Source: SOIL31 sp964636815 (lineage in GTDB: Bacteria > Babelota > Babeliae > Babelales > Vermiphilaceae). Taken from it: a stretch of DNA of 64,000 bases. This document shows, piece by piece, positions 9,001 to 16,224 of the stretch. The position numbers and the translations under genes are program-made. Position 1 is the first letter of the stretch, and each line of letters starts with the position of its first letter. The notes beneath the pieces were generated by a model, which was not told the origin of the DNA, did no database searches, and worked only from the letters and a program-made list of their open reading frames with translations. The stretch spans positions 1 to 64,000 of the forward strand of contig CAZWTF010000005.1 of the NCBI GenBank assembly GCA_964636815.1, in the 5' to 3' direction.

Positions 9001-11702
9001 CCAACTGGTGATCCTTCATCAGAAACCAAACGGATACCTGTGGTTTTTGTTCGGTCGCTGGTGATGGCAGTAAGATCTGCATTGTTTTGTGAAAGTACAA
9101 ACCATGAAGATGAGTTAGGTAATGGATTTTCAAAACCTATCGCCTGAGTCGAATACAATGATGATTTATAGTTAATACTTGGATTTAAAGCTGAATTAAT
9201 ATCTGCTTGCACTAATACAATATCTTGATCGGTAGCTGAACCAATGGTCAATGCACTATTATCATCTAAATCAAAAAAGGCTAAATTAACGTTAGTAGGA
9301 TCATTAATAATTATTTTACTACCAGTTGCAGTGCTTGCATTAAAATCAATTGTAGCTGTTCCTTGTTGCACAATGTCTGCAGTACAGTTTTTAATGACAA
9401 GGCTTGAAGCAAAAAGACGTGTCGATGAACTATTGCTAGGTGTGCCAATTTCTATACCAGTAGTGTAATTATGCATACTACCACCACTGATATTTACCAA
9501 TGCATCATCAGCAACAAATATAGCTACACCCTGAGGAGTGCCTAACATACCACTTCCGCTAAATTCACAACCTATCAATTCTGCTATTGTACCCGGATTA
9601 CTGACATGTAAATCAATATCAGATGAATCTTCGGTTAATTCAAAAGTACATCCAGAAAAGGTTGAATGTGATGCTCCGTTTTGTTCAACATCAAATATAT
9701 TAAGTCTAAAAGCAGAACCAGTAACAGTTGCTATTGCATTGCTTGTAATGGTTAGACCAACTTCACAAAGACCAACAAGGCCACCATTCATCACAAGGTT
9801 TGCACCAGAACCAGTTACGGTAATTGCATTATTGACAATTGGGTCAGATGAGACTGTTGTTCCAAAAATGGTATTACTATTAAATGAAACATATGCATTA
9901 TTGACGAGCAATGCAGTTCCATTATATCCAAAATAGCAGTTCATAAAACCGTAGGAATTTTCAGGTCCACCCATACAATTAACACCAGTCAAAAAGTTGA
10001 CAATGTTTATATTTGTAAGAGTTGTTAAATTTCCTGCTGCAAGGGTAATACCAGTTGCTAAAGGCGCAAAAGATTGAAACGCCATGTCAGAAATATGAAT
10101 GGGAACGTTAACCGTAAGAAGATCATTATTTGGAGTGCCTGGAATTATTATAACACCACTTGATACTTCACCAACAATTGAAACTCCATTGGCTGTAACG
10201 GCAAGAGGACCAGCACTGTTGTCTTCAATATAAATACCAGGTGCTATAAAAATATTAATTGGATTTAAGTCTGATGCAAGACTATTGGCTAAATCAATTG
10301 CTTTTGCAAGAGATGCATAAGGAAGATCAAATGAACCATCACCAGTTATATCACTACCGTATTTTGTTACATAAATAGTTTTACTGACTGCTGGAGTAAT
10401 TGCACCACCTTCTGTTACCCATGCTAAATCAGTTGGTGTTATTGAGCCGGCACGTAACGTTTGACCTACCGTTGGTACAGCAGATGGAAATGATAATGTA
10501 TAACTTGTAGGCACCACTGCAGGCGCTTGCAATCCAACATATTCTCCACCGGCAGTATCATTAAAACGGAGATAATTTTGAATAACTTCGTTATTAACTG
10601 ATAAATTATTAACACATACATTTGATATACAATTTGTTACGGTAAGATTTGCTATAACTGCATCAGTAGAAGAAAAATTGGTTGCAGTTAAATCTGATAC
10701 AATTGAAGACACTGATCCAGTTGCACCAGTTGCGCCGGTAGATCCTGTAGCACCTGTTATTCCTGTTTGACCAGTCGCTCCTGTGTTTCCGGTTGCCCCC
10801 GTAGAACCTGTTGCGCCTCCACCAGGCCCAGTCGCTCCCTGAGGTCCAGTTGCGCCAGTTGCACCGGTAGTGCCTGCTCCTGTTGCCCCCGTGTTTCCGG
10901 TTGCTCCAGTCGCACCAGTTGAGCCAATACCACCAGTTATACCAGTGACCGTTCCACTAATAATCAAATCAACAACAGAAAGATTGTTAACGCATGCGTC
11001 ATCTATACAGTTGACCACTGTTAAGTTTTGAATGACTGCATCATTAGCCGAAAGAGTACCTTTTACTTTGACATTTTTCTTAAATCGTGCTGTTTTGCCA
11101 ATTTTTAATTTACCATGAGCATGAATACCTTGCTTTGTATGCACATGTTTGTGAAATGTCCCCTTGCCAAGAACATCAATATTTTTATTTATGACCCATG
11201 TTTTTAAGTGTGCGCGTGTTATTGGAGAATGAGTATCATCTGAAAAATCATCACCTAATTCAAAAAAATCAGATGTAACAGTTAATGCTCCACTTATAAT
11301 AGTTTTAATGATGGTATCAAGATCAGAAGCAAGTTTTTCTGCTGTTTGAATATCTATTTTAGTATAATTCTCCTGTAAAATTGCTTGCGCGTAAGCAACT
11401 ACTTCAAAAATTGCATTATATTCTGCAAATAAAAAATCTTGTTTAAAGTGTTGCTGTAGCTCTGTAAGAGGTGAATTTTTTTGGTCATCCAATGTACTAA
11501 TATTTGTTATGACCTCAATGATATTGCTGCGATCTTTTCCAAGGTACACATATGATACCTGTAAGTTGTCTCTATCATTTGTTTCTATGTGAGATATAGC
11601 AGCACCAAGATCTTCCGCTATAGCAATAATTGGGAGTGGTGCAATTAATAAAGCAAAAGACATTAATAATGATAAAAAGCGGGAGCAACGTATATGAAAC
11701 AT
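1..11702 (-). CDS. Giant secreted tail-fibre-like protein, 3' end outside window
   Basis: I read one open frame from ATG at 11700-11702 to the left edge without meeting a stop, so at least 3,900 residues are encoded and the C-terminus lies outside. The ATG follows an AAGGA ribosome site. Order seen: signal peptide (1-~27), helical N-domain with VSYVYLGKD (~30-150), a short solenoid with KHVHTKQG, a collagen-like Gly-X-Thr block (~250-330), five tandem ~670-residue right-handed beta-helix modules, then a fibre repeat with LQLPAGTTA, SSSLI and GDVTGTQGA motifs. Each beta-helix module has a conserved IYVTKYGNDTTGDGS opening and a GGTSALRGWDINKN segment, features typical of pectate-lyase-like surface or phage tailspike proteins. 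Paralogues downstream end in an S74 chaperone, so this one probably does too, but that end is not visible. Likely role: exported surface fibre or adhesin (inference). High confidence in the frame, moderate in the role. Confidence 0.9.
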   Translation of the reverse strand, partial: MFHIRCSRFLSLLMSFALLIAPLPIIAIAEDLGAAISHIETNDRDNLQVSYVYLGKDRSNIIEVITNISTLDDQKNSPLTELQQHFKQDFLFAEYNAIFEVVAYAQAILQENYTKIDIQTAEKLASDLDTIIKTIISGALTVTSDFFELGDDFSDDTHSPITRAHLKTWVINKNIDVLGKGTFHKHVHTKQGIHAHGKLKIGKTARFKKNVKVKGTLSANDAVIQNLTVVNCIDDACVNNLSVVDLIISGTVTGITGGIGSTGATGATGNTGATGAGTTGATGATGPQGATGPGGGATGSTGATGNTGATGQTGITGATGSTGATGATGSVSSIVSDLTATNFSSTDAVIANLTVTNCISNVCVNNLSVNNEVIQNYLRFNDTAGGEYVGLQAPAVVPTSYTLSFPSAVPTVGQTLRAGSITPTDLAWVTEGGAITPAVSKTIYVTKYGSDITGDGSFDLPYASLAKAIDLANSLASDLNPINIFIAPGIYIEDNSAGPLAVTANGVSIVGEVSSGVIIIPGTPNNDLLTVNVPIHISDMAFQSFAPLATGITLAAGNLTTLTNINIVNFLTGVNCMGGPENSYGFMNCYFGYNGTALLVNNAYVSFNSNTIFGTTVSSDPIVNNAITVTGSGANLVMNGGLVGLCEVGLTITSNAIATVTGSAFRLNIFDVEQNGASHSTFSGCTFELTEDSSDIDLHVSNPGTIAELIGCEFSGSGMLGTPQGVAIFVADDALVNISGGSMHNYTTGIEIGTPSNSSSTRLFASSLVIKNCTADIVQQGTATIDFNASTATGSKIIINDPTNVNLAFFDLDDNSALTIGSATDQDIVLVQADINSALNPSINYKSSLYSTQAIGFENPLPNSSSWFVLSQNNADLTAITSDRTKTTGIRLVSDEGSPVGGTSALRGWDINKNGSSAELSFNYQNSDSSGQVVVPEYTVMQLDGLNNQLQLPTTNTQIVFGGDTNLYRSAANVLKTDDNLIVGTLTPNRAVATDSATNQLISSIATAAELDYLSGVTSPIQTQLNNKVSRSGDSMTGALSMLTQNAVRFNDAFGNYVGVNAQTTIPSSYTLSLPTTTPIAHQIMRANGTTPTNLEWFTSGGSVTPASSKTIYVAKFGNDTTGDGSSDAPYATLSKAINVANSLATISNPICIIMESGIYVENNSSGPLTITATGISVVGASTTGVIIMPSTPSNDLILVNATTRFADLSLQSSSPLATGLTLTAGNLSTFNSVRFTNFLTGVLCSGGTVQLYGFTACLFIANTTGLNVNDSRVQIVGCSFFGTPSVVNPAANTGIYSTGAGASVLVDGGAVGKCNIGFSINDNSNLTISSTSFKLNTYDIIQTGASRMVLNGSNFELTNGSSDVDIQISDPGTIAEIVGCQFNGNNLLGVAEGQCIRVSNNAHLDISSGSMKNYDTALQVGVSGDTASTIASVSAFTINNCTTDIQQEGSSTLNFNAGTLSNDKITINDPTNVNLAYFDLNNNNMLTIGSTSDVDTGLIATSVGSSDDPSIRYKSSLYSTQAIGMTNTSVNPSSLYVTSNNNANLTAIAKDRAYIAGVRLVSDTGSPLGGTSALRGWDINKNGSSAELLFNYQNSDSSGQVVVPEYTVMQLDGVNNQLQLPTVNTQIVFGGDTNLYRSAANVLRTDDNLIVGTLTPNRAVSTDTVTNQLISSAATTTELGYLSGVTSPIQTQIDAKVAKAGDSMTGTLNMLTQNSIRFQDAIGNEYVGIQAPTTIPTSYTVALPSTVPTAYQVLMANATTPTNLEWTTVGGSTLPLNSRTIYVAKYGNDTTGNGSLAFPFASLSKAIDLANTLSSTLNPVSILVKSGLYVEDNSAGPLTINVNGLSIVGDSSHGVIIMPNTPSNDLLLINNPIQMIDMTFQSSSPLATGLTMYSNNLSVLENIYVYNFLIGIDGIGGLSNSSYGFNNCLFVGNGTALLINDANAECNDCTFFGTPSLTGPAANTGVVVTGSLSNAIISGGVIGVCTTGIHITNNAICTPTGISFRINTFDILQDGASHMTCSSCTFELASLPSDIKIQVEGAGTFAEIIGCEFNGHDSLGVPQGSAIKVTDNAFVGMVSSVIINYVTGLQVGTVSDTASTVVSAASCKIRDCTTDMLQQGSTSLDYNAGTASSSKVVINDSTNVSLAYFDLEDNAALTIGSASDTDTSLIQVAIPGGMQPGINYLSSLYNTKAIGYLNEINNPSSLFIQSPNNANLTAITTDRTDIAGIRLVSDTASPAGGTSALRGWDINKNSSDAELSFTYQNSDIVGQSVILPYVVMQLDGFNNQLQLPTTGTQIVFGGDTNLYRDSTSVLKTDDNLIVGTLTPNRVVTTDSVTNQLTSSTVTNTELGYVSGVTSPIQTQLNNKVSRSGDSMTGTLNMLVQNEVRFQDSAGGQYVGINAQATIPSSYTVSLPTNIPTSRQILRANSITPTNLEWADEGGSIVPAISQTVYVTKYGNDTTGDGSFDHPFATLAKAIDVANSLASSSYPIAIFMGPGDYVEDNSAGPLTISVDGITITGNSANTTFIIPNTLSNDLLLINNTSSVSNVTLLATGLSTATGISLTTGNFSTFNNIEVTNFQTGMSCIGSTSIYVCSSCIFINNGTGISVNDASLQCNSCIILGSDGLGVAANTGISLTGATSYFVMSGGSCVLCETAINIGGNTLSATINAATFKLNTTNVFQSGASKMILSGSSFETTNNPTDIGIQISEIGTSAEIIGCSFNGISALNIPQATAIQVSDNATLNMNSSTVRNYTTGLHIGLPGDTSSTTLSASSIIINDCTTNILQEGSSTLLFNSGSASADTIIINDPTNVSLSFFDLEDEGALTVGSTADVNTILIQAAIDSINHPGINYTSSLYSTQAIGFDNPYGSSSSLYVSSANNTNLTSITTDRTKIAELRLISDEGSPVGGTSALRGWDINKNGSTAELSFNYQNSDTVGQIAIPQYTVMQLDGLNNQIQIPTIGTQIIFGGDTNLYRDSASVLKTDDNLIVGTLTPNRVVITDSVTNQLTSSAVTNTELGYVSGVTSPIQTQLNNKVSKTGDSMTGALNMLTQNEVRFQDATGGQYVGINAQATIPSSYTLSLPTTTPTASQTLHAGAVTPTNLEWVTEGGAIAPAVSQTIYVTKYGDDITGNGSFDSPYASLAQAITTANSLASSSNPIVIFINPGIYIEDNSAGPLTVTAEGISIIGSSSSSVVLIPNTASNDFLLINESIIINELTLNSFSPLATGISLTSGSLSVINNVQMVNFLIGADCNGTVSDFYIFNNCLFSANGIGLSINNVLIECNTSTFVGATLGSPVPANTGISITGANANATINSSFIVECLTGLNITSNATIGVNNGTFKFNASEIVQDGASRMTLSGCTFELTIDSSDVDLQVSGAGTKAEIIGCAFNGNDSLGVPNGTGIFISDNATVAINSSVIKNYITGIQVGLSGDTSSTILSASSVNVTNCTTDILQQGSSSLNFSAGIAATSKIIINDPTNVALALFDTDKDHALSFGTESDVDTSLIHVVINSSTHPKIDYKSSLYSTQAIGYINPLSNPSSWFMLSENNANLIAITTDRTNTAGLSLISDTGSPVGGTSALRGWNINKNSSTAELLFNYQNSDIVGQSVVPEYTVMQLDGLNNQLQLPTTGTQIVFDGDTNLYRDSANVLKTDDNFIVGALTPDRVVITDSVTNQLTSSTVTNAELGYLSGVTSPIQAQLNGKVAKSGDTMTGTLQLPAGTTALPSLVFTGSTTSGLSASSGDLSLSTNAIERLKITNGGTISINAFTTAGVVHNDASGNLSSSLIINSDVDPAAAIVDTKLATITTAGKVANSATTATSANTASAIVARDGSGNFSAGTITANLSGNATTATTATNFSGSLSGDVTGTQGATVVSLVDGQTASNVATATVLANA
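575..2541 (-). repeat. Beta-helix module, copy 5 of 5
   Basis: Same landmarks (IYVTKYGDDITGNGS, GIYIEDNSAGPL, GTSALRGWNINKN). It passes into the GKVAKSGDTMTGTLQLPAG fibre repeat that also follows the single module in the gene at 16225-23628. Confidence 0.85.
2542..4549 (-). repeat. Beta-helix module, copy 4 of 5
   Basis: Same landmarks (VYVTKYGNDTTGDGS, GDYVEDNSAGPL, GTSALRGWDINKN). Boundaries approximate. Confidence 0.85.
4550..6561 (-). repeat. Beta-helix module, copy 3 of 5
   Basis: Same landmarks (IYVAKYGNDTTGNGS, GLYVEDNSAGPL, GTSALRGWDINKN); the spacing of the TLNMLTQN junctions is again about 2.01 kb. Boundaries approximate. Confidence 0.85.
6562..8574 (-). repeat. Beta-helix module, copy 2 of 5
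   Basis: Same order of landmarks as copy 1 (IYVAKFGNDTTGDGS, GIYVENNSSGPL, GTSALRGWDINKN), about 2.01 kb. Boundaries approximate. Confidence 0.85.
8575..10580 (-). repeat. Beta-helix module, copy 1 of 5
   Basis: In-frame ~2.01-kb coding repeat (about 670 residues), from the RFND...YVG segment to the SMTGALSMLTQN segment. It carries the landmarks IYVTKYGSD, GIYIEDNSAGPL, GTSALRGWDINKN and ILK/VLKTDDNLIVGTLTPN. Boundaries are approximate. Confidence 0.85.
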
Positions 11703-11747
11703 ATTAATCCTTGTATAGGAAAAAAATTTATAATCTTCTTTATTGCA

Positions 11748-11763
11748 TTTATAAAAACAAAAA
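11748..11763 (-). promoter_or_regulatory. Conserved TTTTTGTTTATATAA-type element, copy 1
   Basis: On the minus strand TTTTTGTTTTTATAAAT runs out of the preceding terminator 46 bases before the ATG. Near-identical elements precede the other three minus-strand paralogues (16159-16175, 23678-23693, 26186-26205). The TATAAA/TATATA part could be a -10 box, but no convincing -35 is seen. Confidence 0.45.
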
Positions 11764-11791
11764 GATCCTTGCATTCACAAGGATCTTTTTG
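11758..11791 (-). terminator. Rho-independent terminator after YadA-repeat gene
   Basis: A 14-bp perfect stem with a 6-base loop, core GATCCTTG/CAAGGATC, followed on the minus strand by TTTTTGTTTTT. It sits between the stop at 11816 and the start of the leftmost giant gene at 11702, implying that the latter has its own promoter. Confidence 0.85.
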
Positions 11792-11815
11792 TTTTTTATA
11801 TACAGATTTTATTTT

Positions 11816-14800
11816 TTATGCGTTATTTTCTAATGTTTCTATACGTTGCATAAACTGTTGTAACTGTGCTTGCAGACTGTTAATTGCAGCGTTCATACTC
11901 TCTGTGGTTATTGTAAGATTTTCAATAACAGCTTGTTGTGATTCAATAGTTTTTTGTTGTTTTTGTATTTCATTCAGCAATAATACTGGTAACACATGAT
12001 AGAGAACAGTTTCTATTTCACCATCTTTATTTCTTGCAACAATTCCAGAAAATACCTCGTCAACTTCTTCAGCAATTAGACCATATTGTTTAGTTTCTGT
12101 TTCATCATTATTATAAACAAAGGTAACTGGGCGTAATTTAAAAATGTTTGTTGATTGATCATTCATATCTTCAATATCATGTTTTACACTTCGTGTTGAA
12201 GTGTTAACACCAAGTTGACCCGTTGCAGTAACAAGAACCGCTGGAACAGCTCCAACGTTAACACCACTAATATTTTTAATACGAGTAAAGTTAGTTTCAC
12301 CAGTTGTGGCAGCATTAAGACCAATATAAACATTACCACTTCCCGTTGTTACGATTCCTCCTGCACCTTGGCCGATTGCAATATTACTACCACCTGTTGT
12401 TAGAACGGCTAATGTGCCAGTGCCAATAGCAGTATTATTGCTAGCACCACCTGTTGAATTATTCAGTGCGGCACGACCTAAAGCAGTGTTACCGCTTCCC
12501 GTTACATTAAGAGGTAATGCATTGAAACCAATCGCAGTGTTTTGAGTTCCGATGGTAAGAGCACCAAGAGCACCATTGCCAACAGCAGTATTTTGTATAC
12601 CTGTTGTATTTGCATCTAATGCGCTACTACCAACAGCGGTATTATTAGTACCTGTTGTATTTACCAGAAGCGCATTAAATCCAAGCGCTGTATTATTGGT
12701 ACCAACAGTGTTTGCAGCTAACGCACTTCTTCCAACAGCAGTATTATTGCTACCTGTTGTATTTGCGGCTAATGCACCACTACCAATTCCAGTAGTATCG
12801 CTTGCTGTATTTGCTACAAGAGCATTAGCGCCAACGGCCGTACAATCAAATCCTCCAGTATTTGCTTGCAATGCACTTTGACCAACCGCAGTATTGTTAC
12901 CACCGTCTGTATTTGCCAGAAGTGCGTTGATTCCAACAGCTGTGTTACTACCTCCATCTATATTACTGAATAATGCGCTAACGCCAACAGCTGTGTTGTT
13001 GGAACCTAATGTATTTGAGGCTAATGCACCGCTACCAACTGCAGTAATAGCGCTTACTGTATTTGCGGCAAGTGCATTATGACCAATTGCAGTGTTATTA
13101 GTAGCTCCTGTATTTGCAGCAAGTGCATTATAACCAATTGCTGTATTATTAATACCGCCAGTGTTAGCTGCAAGAGCACTCTTTCCGACAGCGGTATTAG
13201 GAGTGCCATTAGTATTTGCAGCAAGAGCACTATTACCAATTGCAGTATTATTACTTGCTGTGTTGTGTGTAAGTGCGTTATAACCAACTGCAGTATTATC
13301 AGTACCCGTTACATTTGCACTCAGAGTTTTAGCCCCTACCGCTGTATTTTCAACGCCTGTTGTATTAATGGTTAAAGCAGACCAACCAATTGCTGTGTTT
13401 TTACCATCTTCTGATGTTACATCAGATTCTAACGCTCTCCAACCAACTGCTGTATTACCATAACCATCCACATTTTGATTTAATGCATTGTGACCAACTG
13501 CTACATGACCACCATTGATAGCAGTATCTATAAGAAGACCATTAACAAAATTTTCTAAAGCACCAAATCCAACTGCAGTAATCTGATTGTCTGTGCTGTT
13601 CAATAAAGCATTACCACCCACAGCAACATTTTCTGAACCTGTAATATTTGATGATAATGCTACAATGCCTATAGCAACATTACTATTGCCCTCAGTATTC
13701 GACGTTAATGCATCTGAACCCATAGCAACATTATTTATACCTATAGTATTCGATCCTAATGCATAAACACCCACAGCAGTATTATCATTACCTGTAGTAT
13801 TCAATGATAATGCACTATCTCCAACAGCTGTGTTATAAGCTCCTTGAGTATTATCGTACAATGCGGAATTTCCTAACGCAGTATTACTTTGTCCTATTGT
13901 ATTTTCATGAAGTGCTCCCCAACCAAACGCTGCGTTACCAAGACCTGTTGTATTATTTGTAAGAGCTTGCCAACCAAAAGCTGCATTATACCCTTCAGTC
14001 TGGTTTTGTAATGCACCTGAACCAAAAGCAGTTGACTGACTACCTGTAACATTAGCTGTTAATGCTTGATAACCAACAGCAGTATTATCATTACCCGTTG
14101 TATTACTTTTAAGTGCTTGAGAACCAATAGCAACATTCAAAGTACCTGCTGTGTTTAAATTCATCGCTTCGTATCCAACAGCTGTATTGTCAGGACCAGT
14201 CAATCCAGAGTTACTGAGTACATCATATCCAATGGCAACATTATGATCTGCACTATTTTGAACAAGCGCTTGGAAACCAATACCAACATTTCTGTTTCCA
14301 TCACCACCAGCGCTCGCTCCAATTATAACATTGTAGTCTCCTGATGAGAGTGCAGTATCTCCAATACCCACATTATTGATACCAGTAACACAGTTGCTCA
14401 AAGCAGACTGCCCCATTGCTACATTAAAGGAACCTGTTGTATTATTTCCCAAAGCAAATAACCCAATTGCCACATTTCTGATGCCAATTGTGTTATTCGT
14501 TAAAGCAGAAGAACCAACGGCTACATTTTCTTCACCAGTAGTATTACTCGATAAAGCAGAAGAACCAATAGCTACATTATCATCACCTGTCGTATTATTT
14601 CTCAGAGCATCATTACCGATAGCAATATTTCCATCTCCTATTGTATTTAATTCCATTGCCCTACGACCTACTGCAGTATTAAAAGTCCCCACTGTATTAC
14701 TCAATAATGCACTCTCACCCACTGCTGTATTACTTTGTCCTGTTGTATTACTTGTTAGCGCTGACCAACCAACTGCTGTGTTTCTACTCGCAAACTCTGT

Positions 14801-16114
14801 TACATCTGATGCTAATGCCATCCAACCAACTGCGGTACTAGAATTACCACTCGTATTTGCATTCAATGCATGGTAACCAACGGCTACATTTTGCCCGCCT
14901 GACCCCCCAACATAATTTCTCATCGCACCTGATCCAACCGCAGTAATCTGATCATCAGTACTATTCATTAATACCTCATGACCAATGGCAACATTATCAG
15001 CGCCAGTAATATTCTGTACAAGAGCAAAAGAACCGATGGCTATATTATTAATGCCTGTAGTATTCTGTGCAAGGGCGTTATAGCCAACTGCTATATTATC
15101 ATTACCATCATTATTGTTTAACGTACCATGACCTATTGCAATGTTAAACGCACCAAATGTGGTACCCCCCATAGCAACAGTGCCAATTGCTACATTTCGT
15201 TCACCTGTAATATTACTCGCAAGAGCAGAAGATCCAATTGCTACATTATCGCTGCCAGTAGTATTATTTATAAGAGCAGTAGACCCAATTGCTATGTTAT
15301 CATGACCATTAAGATTATATCTTAAAGTAGAATCACCAACGGCAACATTTCTTGAACCTGTTGTTAATGCAGTCATCGAGTTACTTCCAAAAGCACTATT
15401 ATTTGAACTATTTGAGGTAAAATTACCAGCATTAATACCAACAAATGTGTTTGCTGTTCCAAAATTATGAATAAAGCTACTTGAACCTTTTATAATATTA
15501 CCGTCAGTTGCCGTGCTTGGTTCGGTGAGAATTACAAGATTGCCTGCTAAATAAAGACCATCTGTTACTGATAGATCAACTGCTGTTATATTTTGAACAA
15601 ATTGATCATTAACTGATAACAGGCCTTGCACTTGCATAATATTGATATATGTTCTTTTGCTATTTTCGTCCCACTGCTTAATACACTCAACGGTAAGCAA
15701 TCCATTCATAAACTTATTCATTACCGTTTCAAATTTTAAAAACAGTTGTTCTGCTTTTGCGTTGTCTAATTGGTTATAGTGAGATTCTAACAACTGCTGA
15801 GCATATTCCAATCCATCAGCAACGTCTTGATGTTGGGCTAATAAAAATCCATTTTTAATATGAACATGTAATTGAGATAGAGGTGAATTGTTGTTGTTAT
15901 CTAAAACAATTGCTTCTGCTACTACATCACCTATATTACTTAACTCTTTTCCAAGATAAATATAAGAAATATCGTCATGCTGTAATATTAATTCAGCTTC
16001 AAAATCGGATATTTGTATAGCACAACTTTCCGTTGCAGCGGAAAGCAAAAATGGTGATAGTAAAAACAACAGCATAAAGAAAGAAACAGAATAAAACGAT
16101 CTAATAGTGTTCAT
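11816..16114 (-). CDS. Secreted YadA-head-repeat fibre protein with C-terminal S74 chaperone
   Basis: 1,432 residues from ATG 16112-16114, chosen because AAAGGG lies 5 bases upstream and a signal peptide follows directly; an in-frame start 26 codons earlier lacks both. Order: signal peptide (1-~28), the family N-domain with ISYIYLGKELSNIGD, an LSVNDQ/NITAVDLSVTD solenoid, then roughly 60 imperfect 17-residue repeats of the type N-T-A-V-G-x-x-A-L-x-x-N-T-T-G (~220-1275), resembling YadA/Hep_Hag head repeats. The C-terminus (~1300 onward) is a peptidase S74-type intramolecular chaperone: the Ser and Lys five residues apart are present in STRSVKHDI, followed by LRPVTFVYNND and YGLIAEEVD. It ends in a Gln-rich coiled coil. 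S74 domains trimerise fibres and usually cut themselves off; export by Sec is inferred from the signal peptide. Trimeric adhesin is the best guess. Confidence 0.9.
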   Translation of the reverse strand: MNTIRSFYSVSFFMLLFLLSPFLLSAATESCAIQISDFEAELILQHDDISYIYLGKELSNIGDVVAEAIVLDNNNNSPLSQLHVHIKNGFLLAQHQDVADGLEYAQQLLESHYNQLDNAKAEQLFLKFETVMNKFMNGLLTVECIKQWDENSKRTYINIMQVQGLLSVNDQFVQNITAVDLSVTDGLYLAGNLVILTEPSTATDGNIIKGSSSFIHNFGTANTFVGINAGNFTSNSSNNSAFGSNSMTALTTGSRNVAVGDSTLRYNLNGHDNIAIGSTALINNTTGSDNVAIGSSALASNITGERNVAIGTVAMGGTTFGAFNIAIGHGTLNNNDGNDNIAVGYNALAQNTTGINNIAIGSFALVQNITGADNVAIGHEVLMNSTDDQITAVGSGAMRNYVGGSGGQNVAVGYHALNANTSGNSSTAVGWMALASDVTEFASRNTAVGWSALTSNTTGQSNTAVGESALLSNTVGTFNTAVGRRAMELNTIGDGNIAIGNDALRNNTTGDDNVAIGSSALSSNTTGEENVAVGSSALTNNTIGIRNVAIGLFALGNNTTGSFNVAMGQSALSNCVTGINNVGIGDTALSSGDYNVIIGASAGGDGNRNVGIGFQALVQNSADHNVAIGYDVLSNSGLTGPDNTAVGYEAMNLNTAGTLNVAIGSQALKSNTTGNDNTAVGYQALTANVTGSQSTAFGSGALQNQTEGYNAAFGWQALTNNTTGLGNAAFGWGALHENTIGQSNTALGNSALYDNTQGAYNTAVGDSALSLNTTGNDNTAVGVYALGSNTIGINNVAMGSDALTSNTEGNSNVAIGIVALSSNITGSENVAVGGNALLNSTDNQITAVGFGALENFVNGLLIDTAINGGHVAVGHNALNQNVDGYGNTAVGWRALESDVTSEDGKNTAIGWSALTINTTGVENTAVGAKTLSANVTGTDNTAVGYNALTHNTASNNTAIGNSALAANTNGTPNTAVGKSALAANTGGINNTAIGYNALAANTGATNNTAIGHNALAANTVSAITAVGSGALASNTLGSNNTAVGVSALFSNIDGGSNTAVGINALLANTDGGNNTAVGQSALQANTGGFDCTAVGANALVANTASDTTGIGSGALAANTTGSNNTAVGRSALAANTVGTNNTALGFNALLVNTTGTNNTAVGSSALDANTTGIQNTAVGNGALGALTIGTQNTAIGFNALPLNVTGSGNTALGRAALNNSTGGASNNTAIGTGTLAVLTTGGSNIAIGQGAGGIVTTGSGNVYIGLNAATTGETNFTRIKNISGVNVGAVPAVLVTATGQLGVNTSTRSVKHDIEDMNDQSTNIFKLRPVTFVYNNDETETKQYGLIAEEVDEVFSGIVARNKDGEIETVLYHVLPVLLLNEIQKQQKTIESQQAVIENLTITTESMNAAINSLQAQLQQFMQRIETLENNA

Positions 16115-16158
16115 AGAAACCCTTTTTTTGACAATAAATAATACGTGGAAATAATTGA

Positions 16159-16175
16159 CTTTATATAAGCAAAAA
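16159..16175 (-). promoter_or_regulatory. Conserved TTTTTGCTTATATAA element, copy 2
   Basis: Minus-strand TTTTTGCTTATATAAAG, 45 bases before the ATG at 16114 and joined to the terminator stem. Possible -10 region shared by the fibre genes. Confidence 0.45.
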
Positions 16176-16204
16176 GACCCTTGCGTTAACAAGAGTCCTT
16201 TTGC
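16169..16204 (-). terminator. Rho-independent terminator after giant beta-helix gene
   Basis: A 15-bp imperfect stem (GACCCTTG/CAAGAGTC core) with loop of 6, leading on the minus strand into TTTTTGCTTATATAA. It lies between the stop at 16225 and the next start at 16114. Confidence 0.75.
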
Positions 16205-16224
16205 TTTTTTAGCCAGTAATTATT

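Noticed and set aside
12550..13380. Regularly spaced repeats resembling a CRISPR array
   Set aside because: The 51-bp period is the coding repeat of a 17-residue protein motif; copies vary in the third codon position and there are no unique spacers.
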